Assembly: GCA_040772505.1 (NCBI GenBank)
Contig: JAXGYA010000002.1
Span: 372,001-436,000 of the forward strand
From: Mariniphaga sp040772505
GTDB taxonomy: Bacteria > Bacteroidota > Bacteroidia > Bacteroidales > Prolixibacteraceae
Length of the DNA stretch: 64,000 nucleotides
Direction of reading: 5' to 3'
The notes beneath the pieces were generated by a model. It worked only from the letters and a program-made list of their open reading frames with translations. It searched no databases and was not told the origin of the DNA. The position numbers and the translations under genes were made by a program. Of the stretch, positions 17,675-26,192 are shown in pieces (within the stretch, counting starts at the first letter, position 1; each line of letters starts with the position of its first letter).

Positions 17675-19969
17675 ATGAAGAATTTACTGTTTTTGGCAGT
17701 TGTTTTTGGAGTATTCATTTCGTGCGGGCAGCATGAAAAAGAATCGGAAATGGACCGGTTTATCAACAGCTTGATGAGTGAAATGACCATTGAAGAAAAG
17801 ATCGGGCAACTGAACTTAGTGACACCAGGCGGTGGAATCTTAACCGGCTCGGTGGTCAGCAGCGATGTGGAAGCCAAAGTGAAAGCCGGTAAAGTAGGCG
17901 GAATTTTTGGTATTTACGGGCCCGATAAACTGCGGCAGGCACAGCAAATGGCTGTGGATGATAGCCGGCTCGGAATCCCGATGCTTTTTGGCGCCGACGT
18001 GATTCACGGCTACAAAACCACGTTCCCCATTCCGCTCGGACTTTCATCAAGCTGGGACATGGAACTCATTGAAAAAACAGCCCGCATTGCCGCTCAGGAA
18101 GCCACTGCCGACGGCATTTTCTGGAACTTCTCGCCCATGGTTGACATTGCCCGCGATCCGCGATGGGGCAGAGTGGCAGAAGGAGCAGGGGAAGATCCAT
18201 TTCTTGGGTCGCAAGTTGCCGAAGCTATGGTTCGCGGTTACCAGCAGGACGATCTGGCGCGGGAAAATACCATGATGGCAACTGTGAAACACATGGCGTT
18301 ATACGGCGCTTCTGAGGCAGGTCGCGATTATAATACAGTGGACATGAGCCGCAACCGGATGTTTAATGATTATCTGCCGCCATACAAAGCGGCTGTGGAA
18401 GCCGGCGTAGGGTGTGTGATGTCGTCGTTTAACGACGTGGACGGTATTCCCGCTTCCGGAAACCGGTGGCTTATGACCGAACTGCTGCGCGAACAGTGGG
18501 GATTCGGTGGGTTTGTGGTTTCGGACTACACTTCTGTAAATGAGATGACTGACCATGGATTGGGAGATTTGCAGGCGGTGTCGGCGCTGGCACTTAAAGC
18601 CGGGCTCGACATGGATATGGTGGGCGAAGGATTTCTGACTACGCTTGAAAAATCGCTGGAAGAAGGGAAAGTGACGGAAGCGGAAATCGACCTCGCTTGC
18701 AGCCGGGTTTTGGAAGCGAAATATAAACTGGGCTTGTTCGACGATCCGTATAGGTATTTCGATGAATCGCGCCCTGAAAAGGATATTTTAAGTGCAGAAA
18801 ACCGGCAGGCAGCACGGGAGGTTGCAGCCCGTTCGTATGTCCTGCTGAAGAATGCCAGGCTGCCGGGGCAGAAGAATCAGGTATTGCCACTGAAAAAATC
18901 AGGTACCATTGCCCTGATTGGACCATTGGCCGACAATAAAAACAACATGCTGGGAACGTGGGCGCCAACCGGCGATCCCCAGCTTTCGATTCCGGTGCTG
19001 GAAGGGATGAAAAATGTGGCCGGCAATGAGGTGAATATACTTTATGCCAAAGGCGCCAACATTTCCGATGACGTGGCTTTGGCTGAAAAAGTGAACGTTT
19101 TCGGCACACGAATCGACATAGACGAACGCTCGCCGGAAGCGATGCTGCGCGAGGCCGTGAACATTGCCCGACGCGCCGATGTAGTGGTGGCAGTTGTTGG
19201 CGAAGCCTCCGAAATGAGCGGCGAATCGGGCAACCGGACGAACCTGAATATTCCTGAAAGCCAGAAAAAACTCATTCGTGCGCTGGCAAAAACCGGAAAA
19301 CCACTGGCGCTGGTGACCATGAGCGGACGCCCCTTAACGCTGGAAGAAGAAAATTCGCTGGCTGATGCCATTTTACAAGTCTGGCACCCGGGCGTGGAAG
19401 CCGGAAACGCCATTGCCGATGTGCTGTTTGGTGAGTATAATCCCTCGGGAAAACTGACCATGACCTTCCCGCGAAATGTGGGGCAGGTTCCCATTTATTA
19501 TGCGCACCGCAACACCGGCAGGCCGCAGGATGGCGATGAGTTTCAGAAATTCCGCAGCAATTATCTGGATTCACCCAACTCGCCGCTGTTTCCGTTTGGT
19601 TACGGGTTGAGTTATACCACCTTCGGTTACAGTGAAGTTTCGCTTAATAAAACGACAATTACTGTAAATGAGATACTTGAGGCTAAAGTTACGGTTGCCA
19701 ATACAGGCAACTATGACGGAGAAGAGGTGGTGCAGTTATATATCCGCGATGTGGTAGCCAGCATAACCCGTCCGGTGAAAGAATTGAAAGGGTTTCAGAA
19801 AATTTTCCTGAAAGCCGGCGAATCAAAAGAGGTCAGCTTCACCCTTTCAGAAGAAGATTTGAAGTTTTACAACTACGATTTGGATTTTGTGGCAGAGCCC
19901 GGCGAGTTTATCGTTTTTATTGGTGGCAACAGCGAGGATGTGAAGCAAGCAAGATTTCTTCTGGAGTAA
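17675..19969 (+). CDS. GH3 family beta-glucosidase lipoprotein, probable beta-1,2-glucosidase
   Basis: A 764-aa GH3 enzyme. The lipobox FISC (Cys17) predicts a lipoprotein facing the periplasm or surface. The TIM barrel contains KHMALYGASEAGRDYN (205-220) and the nucleophile loop GGFVVSDYTS, with Asp284 as predicted nucleophile. The second domain includes the glutamate-rich GEASEMSGESGNR, the usual region of the acid/base residue. A C-terminal fibronectin III-like domain (VTVANTGNYDGEEVVQLYIRD) ends the protein. Next to a GH144-type enzyme its likely job is hydrolysis of sophoro-oligosaccharides to glucose. Linkage preference cannot be proved from sequence because GH3 is broad. Confidence 0.9.
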   Translation: MKNLLFLAVVFGVFISCGQHEKESEMDRFINSLMSEMTIEEKIGQLNLVTPGGGILTGSVVSSDVEAKVKAGKVGGIFGIYGPDKLRQAQQMAVDDSRLGIPMLFGADVIHGYKTTFPIPLGLSSSWDMELIEKTARIAAQEATADGIFWNFSPMVDIARDPRWGRVAEGAGEDPFLGSQVAEAMVRGYQQDDLARENTMMATVKHMALYGASEAGRDYNTVDMSRNRMFNDYLPPYKAAVEAGVGCVMSSFNDVDGIPASGNRWLMTELLREQWGFGGFVVSDYTSVNEMTDHGLGDLQAVSALALKAGLDMDMVGEGFLTTLEKSLEEGKVTEAEIDLACSRVLEAKYKLGLFDDPYRYFDESRPEKDILSAENRQAAREVAARSYVLLKNARLPGQKNQVLPLKKSGTIALIGPLADNKNNMLGTWAPTGDPQLSIPVLEGMKNVAGNEVNILYAKGANISDDVALAEKVNVFGTRIDIDERSPEAMLREAVNIARRADVVVAVVGEASEMSGESGNRTNLNIPESQKKLIRALAKTGKPLALVTMSGRPLTLEEENSLADAILQVWHPGVEAGNAIADVLFGEYNPSGKLTMTFPRNVGQVPIYYAHRNTGRPQDGDEFQKFRSNYLDSPNSPLFPFGYGLSYTTFGYSEVSLNKTTITVNEILEAKVTVANTGNYDGEEVVQLYIRDVVASITRPVKELKGFQKIFLKAGESKEVSFTLSEEDLKFYNYDLDFVAEPGEFIVFIGGNSEDVKQARFLLE

Positions 19970-19983
19970 TTCTGATTTGAGAA

Positions 19984-21153
19984 TTACCCGTTTATCTCTT
20001 CCAATGTTTTCCAACATTGGTACATGCCGCGCGGAACGTGGAAACACCCTTTCCATTTGCCGCCTTTCAGGTCAAGCAGCACATCGCCTTGGCGGTTGAG
20101 ATATCCCCACCATTCCGGATGTTCAGGGTCTTTGAAATGCGACCAGGTGTAGTCATGCACCTTCTCATACCAGTGCAGACACTCTTCGTTTTTGGTGAGC
20201 CGGTATCCTTTCAGCAAAGAGATTAGGGTTTCGATATGCACCCACCACAGTTTCTGGTTCCACTCTAATTGCTGTGTCGGATGACCGAGGCGGTCCATGA
20301 AATAGAAAATGCCGCCATACTGCTTATCCCATCCGTATTCAATCATGGCAAGCGTTGTTTCAACCGCTTTTTCAACAAGCTCCTGCCGGTATAGCCGCTT
20401 TCCCAAATCCATGATAAACCACATGGCTTCAATGGCATGCCCCGGATTGATTAGCCGTCCGTCAAAAGTGTCGGAGAGTGAGCCATCAGTATTTACATTT
20501 TCCACGATAATCCCGTCCAACTCCGGACGGAGAAAAACTTCCATCACCTCATGGATACACTCATCCATCGTTTTTTGAAGAATTTCTTCATCTAACAGAT
20601 GTTCAACTTCCAGCGCAAGGTTGCTGAGAATCATGGGCAAAGCAAAATTTTTCAGTTTGCGTGTCCCGGGATATACTTTGTTCCATCTGCCTTTGGGATT
20701 ATCCACTTTGGAAAGAATAATGTCGAATGTGCGTCTGGCAATATCGGCATATTCTTGATTTCCGGCAGCTTTGCTGAGCTGTCCGAATGCCATGGTGGCA
20801 AAGGTGTAGGAGAAAATATTATAGGGTTCTACCAGCGGACTTCCTTCGCGTGTGAGCGAAAAATACCAGTTCAGATTGCCGTCATGTCCATAGTTTTTCA
20901 GAAATTCTGCTCCCTGTATGGCGCAGTCTAACCACTCCTGCCGTTTTTCCACATTATTGTAAAGCATGGAAAACATCCACACTTGACGCCCCTGCAACCA
21001 GACAAATTTATCGGTGTCAAACACATTGCCCTTACGGTCGAGACAGGTGAAATAGCCGCCATACTCTTTATCCTGTGAGTTTTTGAGCCAAAATGGAAGA
21101 ACGTTGTTTAGTAGCTCATTTTTGTACTGTTGTTCAAGCTTTTTAAAATTCAT
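19984..21153 (-). CDS. N-acylglucosamine 2-epimerase (AGE) family sugar epimerase
   Basis: A 389-aa cytoplasmic (alpha/alpha)6-barrel protein. Recognisable family motifs are EYGGYFTCLDRKGNVFDTD, FVWLQGRQVWMFSMLYN, NPGHAIEAMWFI and LWWVHIETL, which include the histidines that catalyse C2 epimerisation. Its opening resembles the Bacteroides NanE-type N-acetylglucosamine/N-acetylmannosamine epimerase more than cellobiose 2-epimerase (recall-based judgement). The start lies 13 bp after the end of a sugar MFS gene on the same strand, an order like nanT-nanE of Bacteroides, but no sialic acid lyase is present. Confidence 0.85.
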   Translation of the reverse strand: MNFKKLEQQYKNELLNNVLPFWLKNSQDKEYGGYFTCLDRKGNVFDTDKFVWLQGRQVWMFSMLYNNVEKRQEWLDCAIQGAEFLKNYGHDGNLNWYFSLTREGSPLVEPYNIFSYTFATMAFGQLSKAAGNQEYADIARRTFDIILSKVDNPKGRWNKVYPGTRKLKNFALPMILSNLALEVEHLLDEEILQKTMDECIHEVMEVFLRPELDGIIVENVNTDGSLSDTFDGRLINPGHAIEAMWFIMDLGKRLYRQELVEKAVETTLAMIEYGWDKQYGGIFYFMDRLGHPTQQLEWNQKLWWVHIETLISLLKGYRLTKNEECLHWYEKVHDYTWSHFKDPEHPEWWGYLNRQGDVLLDLKGGKWKGCFHVPRGMYQCWKTLEEING

Positions 21154-21166
21154 AATCTCTGATTTT

Positions 21167-21622
21167 TTATTTTTTTACTTTACTCAGCCAGAATCGTTCG
21201 ATATCTTCCAGCGATTTACCGGCAGTTTCCGGTATCAGTTTCCACACAATCAGCATGTAAGGCACACACATTAAGGCAAACAGGAAGAAAGTCCCGGCAG
21301 GAGAGAGTGTTTCCAGCATCCAGGGTGTGAGCTGCCCTATGAGGTATGTGCCCACCCATAGCGACAGCGTGGCAACCGACATGGCTTGTCCGCGCACCCT
21401 GGTCGGATACATTTCAGAAAGGAATACAAAAATTACGGCGCTGATTGAACCGGCAGTAAAGAAAATGTAGGCCAAAAAACAGATCAGCGAAAACTGCTGA
21501 GTAACCTGTGTCACAGTACCCGATATGACGGCAGTATCATACCCGAAAAGCAGTCCCCCTAACGCTGCCACAAAGGAGATTAAGGTTACGTATTTGATAT
21601 TCAGTCGCTTTTCGTTGGTCAT
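21167..21622 (-). pseudogene. Sugar-porter MFS transporter with large in-frame internal deletion
   Basis: The open frame is only 151 aa where sugar porters have about 450-520. The first 45 residues match the true N-terminus (FVAALGGLLFGYDTAVISGT, the first membrane helix). The sequence then continues directly with the region near helix 9-10 through the end: FLSEMYPTRVRGQAMSVATL, LTPWMLETLSPAGTFFLFAL and the C-terminal PETAGKSLEDIERF. About 300 residues covering helices 2-8 are missing, with the junction near residues 43-48 (about 21480-21495). Frame is kept, so a short protein may be made, but it cannot form a normal 12-helix transporter. It was probably the sugar importer for the epimerase pathway. 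Confidence 0.8.
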
Positions 21623-21717
21623 CGGACAGTTCTTTAAACGTATTGAAAATTAGTTTTTTATACTCTTAATTCTAAACGAAACCCGGTTAAGACTAACGTA
21701 CAAAGTAAATAAAAATA

Positions 21718-23604
21718 TCAAAAAACCGGCTTTACTGGTTCAAATCCGGCTTCTTTTGCAACATGGATACTTTGAATAACATTATTCACTAACGGGAAGT
21801 CGATGCCGTAATTATATAAGGTACTGATCTCTTCCGGGATGTCGGTTCCGAAATAATTGATGCCGATTCCTCTCTCTTTGAGCGCTTTTGCATAGTCTGC
21901 AAACTCAGGAGTAATTTTCCCTGTAAGTTGTATAAAATCAGCATCCATTTTAATTGTGTTGTTCACATAGTCAATGCCTGAGCCTTGCCTGTCCATATTG
22001 CATATTTTGATTTCGGGAACCACGCTGCGTGCCTGTCTGGCTGCATCTTCGCCACATGCCAGAAAAGCCTGATGCAGCCTGCCTTCCTTCTTCAGGATTT
22101 CTGCCACCATCTTAGAGGTTTCTCCCGCACCTTTCAGGTGAATATTCAGCCAGACGTTCACCGGCATCTCATCCAAAACCTCTTCAAAAGTGGGAATCTT
22201 CAAACCTTTAAACTCGGGCGATTTCCAGCTTCCTGCATCTAATTTGCGAATTTCATCAAAAGTTAACTCCGACACTTTCCCGCTTCCGTTTGTAGTACGG
22301 TCAACGGTTGCATCGTGAAGAACAACCAGCCGGTTGTCTTTGGTGAGCTGCACATCAAACTCAATCATGTGAGCGCCGGCTCTCACCGCTTCGCGAAAGG
22401 CAATCACCGTATTTTCCGGGTGGGTTTCCATGGCTCCGCGATGGGCACAGACCCCGCGTACGGGCATTTGAATTGCAGACAGATCTTTTTTCCTGCCAAG
22501 ATCTGTCACAAACCCCTTATTATCGATGAGTTTTCCGTTCTCCAATGTGAAAATAAGTTTTCCTAAATATGCAGGATTTTTATCTGACATCGTATGCGGA
22601 TTTCCACCAGCCTGTGCAATCAAAACCGAATTTTCAAGGATTGGAATTTCCAGCAGACTGTGGGAGTGCCCGCCTATTATGGCATCAAACTGCGGGAATG
22701 AGCCGGCGAGCAGCAAATCTTTTTCCAGACCGATGTGCGACAATACAAGGTTGATAGCTGCACTGTTTTTCGAGGGAAGGTATTTATTCACCGTTTCATT
22801 CAGATCTAATTCCTTTACACCGTTTCTTTTTGAATTATCGTAGGATAAACCCAATACCGTGATGTGATTGCCGGTGGAGGTGTTCAGTATAGTAAACGGC
22901 TTGGGCTGAGGAAGTTTGTCCGTGTTGATTTGCATGTTGGCTGCCAAAATGGGAAAACGGGCGGCATCAAGCGCCTGGCGCGTGTAATCTTTAATATAAG
23001 CCAGTTCGTGATTTCCTAAAGTCATGACATCATATCCGAGGTCGTTCATTTTTTGAACCAGTTGCAGCGCCCGCTCCCCATACCATGCGGTATCGTTTGG
23101 CTGACCGTCATTTACTGTCCAGCGGCTGGCATGGCGAACAAAAATATCGCCCGCTTCAAACAGAAAAACGTCATTATATCTGGCGCGGGCTTCCTCAATT
23201 GTTCTAACCAGTTCATCTTCGTGATTAAAGTCAAAATGCCTGTCATTCGTGTGAAAAATCACTATTGTTTCCTTTACGGGATAGCTGATGTCAACTTTTT
23301 CCCCTAAACATTCTGCCGGCAAAAAAACTCTTCCGTAACCTTCGTCTCCACTGATTTCTAAAATATAGGAACGTTCGGGTTTTATTTTCATTTGAAATGA
23401 GCCATCCGGCCCAACGGCACTGTTTTTATATCGCCTGCCGGATTTGGTTTCATTGTCGCGAAGAAGCTTTGCTTCAAGGAGTTCAGACGAATGGTCTGTT
23501 CTATTATGGATAACCCCCGATAAAATGATTTTTTGCTGGCTGCATGAAGCTGAGAATAAAACAAAGATTGTCAAAACCAGCATGTTCAGTCTTGGCTTGC
23601 TCAT
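21718..23604 (-). CDS. Fusion lipoprotein: UshA-like metallophosphatase plus glycerophosphodiester phosphodiesterase
   Basis: A 628-aa protein from the ATG at 23604; an in-frame TTG lies nine codons upstream. The lipobox SASC follows a hydrophobic segment. After a short beta-rich domain of about 100 residues, a calcineurin-like metallophosphatase carries HTNDRH, FEAGDIF, TLGNHELAY, LSHIG and GGHSHS, the full set of metal-ligand motifs of 5'-nucleotidase-type enzymes. The C-terminal 240 residues are a GDPD domain: CAHRGAMETHPENT, EFDVQLTKDNRLVVLHD and DRTTNGSG. The fusion would let one secreted protein cleave phosphomonoesters or nucleotides and glycerophosphodiesters for phosphate scavenging. 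The UshA C-terminal substrate domain appears reduced or absent. Substrates are inferred. Confidence 0.85.
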   Translation of the reverse strand: MSKPRLNMLVLTIFVLFSASCSQQKIILSGVIHNRTDHSSELLEAKLLRDNETKSGRRYKNSAVGPDGSFQMKIKPERSYILEISGDEGYGRVFLPAECLGEKVDISYPVKETIVIFHTNDRHFDFNHEDELVRTIEEARARYNDVFLFEAGDIFVRHASRWTVNDGQPNDTAWYGERALQLVQKMNDLGYDVMTLGNHELAYIKDYTRQALDAARFPILAANMQINTDKLPQPKPFTILNTSTGNHITVLGLSYDNSKRNGVKELDLNETVNKYLPSKNSAAINLVLSHIGLEKDLLLAGSFPQFDAIIGGHSHSLLEIPILENSVLIAQAGGNPHTMSDKNPAYLGKLIFTLENGKLIDNKGFVTDLGRKKDLSAIQMPVRGVCAHRGAMETHPENTVIAFREAVRAGAHMIEFDVQLTKDNRLVVLHDATVDRTTNGSGKVSELTFDEIRKLDAGSWKSPEFKGLKIPTFEEVLDEMPVNVWLNIHLKGAGETSKMVAEILKKEGRLHQAFLACGEDAARQARSVVPEIKICNMDRQGSGIDYVNNTIKMDADFIQLTGKITPEFADYAKALKERGIGINYFGTDIPEEISTLYNYGIDFPLVNNVIQSIHVAKEAGFEPVKPVF

Positions 23605-23778
23605 ATTTACGTTGTTAAGAGATTTTTTCAAGATATTCCGAATAAACTGTAATTTCTGCTCTCAATAAATGCTTAATGAAAAACATCAATAATTTGAACA
23701 AAAATAGAGAAAAAACGAGGGCAATCGGGTTAAAATTGATATTAATCGTTGTGAATTTATTCAACTGCCGCTGTTTCT

Positions 23779-23786
23779 TATCTTTG
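23779..23786 (+). promoter_or_regulatory. -7 box (TATCTTTG) ahead of the DMT permease
   Basis: TATCTTTG matches the Bacteroidota -7 consensus and lies 39 bp before the ATG at 23825. No good -33 TTTG is found at the usual 17-23 bp distance; the nearest TTG is about 27 bp away. Confidence 0.45.
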
Positions 23787-23824
23787 CAACTCATTTCAAT
23801 TTGAAAGTAATTAATTCTGTTCGA

Positions 23825-24739
23825 ATGAAATCGTACAAAATAAAGGGATATATATTTGCAATAATCGGGACTCTCGCCTTTTCCAATGAGTATATTTTCA
23901 GTAAAGCCGCATTAAATGAAGTTCCTCTTGCTGTGTTCGGCGTCTATTGGTTTTCGGTCAGTACATTGCTGATTTTTCTTTTTGCAGTGAGAAGCAAAAG
24001 TCTGAGGCAAATTAAAATTCTGACAAGGAAGCAGGTCAGGATATTAGTCACATTGGGTTTTCTGGAGATATTAACAACCACCTCCTTTTATACGTCTGTC
24101 CGCATAATTCCCGATCCGGCTGTCACTTCATTTTTAGGGAATATGTATCCGGTGATGCTTGCAATGGGTGGAATTGTTGTTCTTGGGGAAAGATTCGGTC
24201 CGGTAGAGATTATCGGTGCATTCCTGGCACTTGCCGGTGCATTTATAGTTGGTTATACCGGTGAAACGGAGCTGAACAAGTTGTTTATTCCGGGAACCGG
24301 AGTTGTGTTGATAAATGCCCTTTTGGCTACAATTACTTCGCTGGTGGTTAAAGTGCATGTGAAAAAACTCAGCCCTGAGCTGTTAAGCCTGAATCGCTCT
24401 ATTTGGCTACTGGTTTTTTCATTTATCATGTTTTTTGCATTGGGGCACTCTTTCGCCATTCCACTTTCGGCATTGAGAAATATTACCATAGGAGCAGCGC
24501 TTGGCCCCTCTCTGGCAATCATTACGATTTACTACTCTTTTCGGTATATGGAAGCTTCCCGCTCATCCGTTGTGCAAACTTTAAAGGGAATTTTTGTGCT
24601 CATTGGCGCATATCTCTTCTTTGGAACCCTGCCGCAGAGGCATCAGCTTGCAGGAGGCTTGCTTACGGTAGTCGGTGTGTTGATTATGACGCTTGCCAAA
24701 GCGCACATGGAAAGGAAAGTAAGCTTTAAAAGAATGTAA
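23825..24739 (+). CDS. EamA/DMT-family membrane permease
   Basis: A 304-aa inner-membrane protein with about ten hydrophobic helices and two EamA repeats. The end of the first repeat is marked by NMYPVMLAMGGIVVLGERFG and the second by SSVVQTLKGIFVLIGAYLFFGT, the usual places of the EamA signature. The start ATG at 23825 is preferred over an upstream in-frame TTG at 23801 because it follows the -7 box at a normal distance. Members export amino acids or other metabolites; no substrate can be assigned. Confidence 0.85.
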   Translation: MKSYKIKGYIFAIIGTLAFSNEYIFSKAALNEVPLAVFGVYWFSVSTLLIFLFAVRSKSLRQIKILTRKQVRILVTLGFLEILTTTSFYTSVRIIPDPAVTSFLGNMYPVMLAMGGIVVLGERFGPVEIIGAFLALAGAFIVGYTGETELNKLFIPGTGVVLINALLATITSLVVKVHVKKLSPELLSLNRSIWLLVFSFIMFFALGHSFAIPLSALRNITIGAALGPSLAIITIYYSFRYMEASRSSVVQTLKGIFVLIGAYLFFGTLPQRHQLAGGLLTVVGVLIMTLAKAHMERKVSFKRM

Positions 24740-24809
24740 ATGAATATTAGCAGGCATAGTTTTTGTTTAAAAAACAGTTATTTTCGAAGAATTTCCCAAA
24801 AAATTAATT

Positions 24810-26192
24810 ATGAGTAAGAGAATATTTATAACGGCGGGTGTCGCCGCCTTGATATTGCTTAGCGGTTTTTTCCTGCTGACTCAATCCAAAAGCGAAGCAG
24901 AAAAAATCACGGTGCAGGTGATTCGCGGTCCCTTTGAAATGCAGGTTTATTCAAGCGGACAGCTTGAGGCGCAAAATTCTGAGAACATAGTGGTACCCGA
25001 AAGCTTGCGAGACCCGGATATTCGTATTTACGAAATAAAAATTACAGACCTAGTTGAAGAGGGAACCGTTGTTGCAATGGGCGATTATGTGGCAACTTTA
25101 GATCAGAAGACAGTGGAAGAGGTGCTCACCAATGCACGTGAGGAGCTGGAACAGAGCTACAATGAATTTGAAGATGCAAAAATGGATTCCAATCTCACTC
25201 TCAGCAATGTGCGTGACCAGATTATCAATGCGCGTGAGAATGTGGAAGAGATGAGAATTATTCTCGAAGAATCGAAATTTGAGTCGCCCGCCGTAATCCG
25301 AAAGGCTGAAATGGATTTGGATAAAGCCAAACGAAAGCTGGAGCAGGAAATTCAAGGTTATGTTTTGAAAGAACGACAGGCAGCATCGCGGGTTGAACGA
25401 AGGATAATTGATCTCCGGCGGCAGGAAAACCGGGTGAATAAACTCAATGAAGTTTATAATTCATTGGTTATTACCGCACCCAAATCAGGCATGGTCATTT
25501 ACGGCAAAGACCGCACGCGCGAAAAAATCAAAGTTGGTTCAACCGTGAGTTCATGGATGCCCATTATTGCCACGCTCCCCGATCTCACTTCCATGCTCTC
25601 CACAACGTATGTCAATGAAATAGATATTTCCAGTATAAAAGTCGGACAAAAAGTTATTTTGGGAATTGATGCCATGCCCGAAAAAGAGCTGGAAGGCGAA
25701 GTGGTGTCGGTGGCTAACATTGGGCAGCCCATGCCAAGAAGCGATGCCAAGGTTTTTGAAGTGAAAATCAGAATTTATGGTGACGTCTCTGATTTGAAAC
25801 CGGCAATGACCACCAGCAATCAGATACAAACCGGCTTTTACCCAGATACACTTTTCATTCCTTCTGAGGCGGTTTTCACCAATGACTCGTTGCAGTTTGT
25901 ATATCTCGAAAAGAGCGGAATTACCAAACAAATAGTTGATTTGGGCGATCAGAATGAAAATTATGTTTTGATTCGGAAGGGATTGAGCGAAGGCGATGTG
26001 GTTTTGCTCAATGAACCCAATTTTGCAGAAGAGCTCGCTTTTGAAGGAATGGATATTTATCTGGAAATCAAGGAGCGTAGGCAGCGTGAAGAGGAAGAGG
26101 CAAAAAAAGCGCTGGAAGAGGAGAAGAAGAAACCTTTTGATATGCAGAAGAAAAGCAAAGAGAGTCAAAACGAATTTATAATCATCGGATGA
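24810..26192 (+). CDS. Periplasmic adaptor (HlyD/MacA-like membrane fusion protein), first copy
   Basis: A 460-aa protein anchored by an N-terminal helix (residues 9-25). It has the MFP arrangement: lipoyl-like halves around a charged coiled-coil hairpin (about 100-215), then a beta-barrel domain with VNEIDISSIKVGQKVILGID and a membrane-proximal region with FIPSEAVFTNDSLQFVYL. The C-terminal 45 residues are an unusual Glu/Lys-rich helix (RRQREEEEAKKALEEEKKK). Its stop overlaps the permease start by 4 bp (ATGA), so translation is coupled. It should bridge the permease to the TolC-type channel. Confidence 0.85.
   Translation: MSKRIFITAGVAALILLSGFFLLTQSKSEAEKITVQVIRGPFEMQVYSSGQLEAQNSENIVVPESLRDPDIRIYEIKITDLVEEGTVVAMGDYVATLDQKTVEEVLTNAREELEQSYNEFEDAKMDSNLTLSNVRDQIINARENVEEMRIILEESKFESPAVIRKAEMDLDKAKRKLEQEIQGYVLKERQAASRVERRIIDLRRQENRVNKLNEVYNSLVITAPKSGMVIYGKDRTREKIKVGSTVSSWMPIIATLPDLTSMLSTTYVNEIDISSIKVGQKVILGIDAMPEKELEGEVVSVANIGQPMPRSDAKVFEVKIRIYGDVSDLKPAMTTSNQIQTGFYPDTLFIPSEAVFTNDSLQFVYLEKSGITKQIVDLGDQNENYVLIRKGLSEGDVVLLNEPNFAEELAFEGMDIYLEIKERRQREEEEAKKALEEEKKKPFDMQKKSKESQNEFIIIG

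Noticed and set aside
18639..19574. Long minus-strand open frames across the GH3 gene
   Set aside because: Overlap a clear GH3 catalytic and FnIII region; they follow from codon bias on the coding strand.
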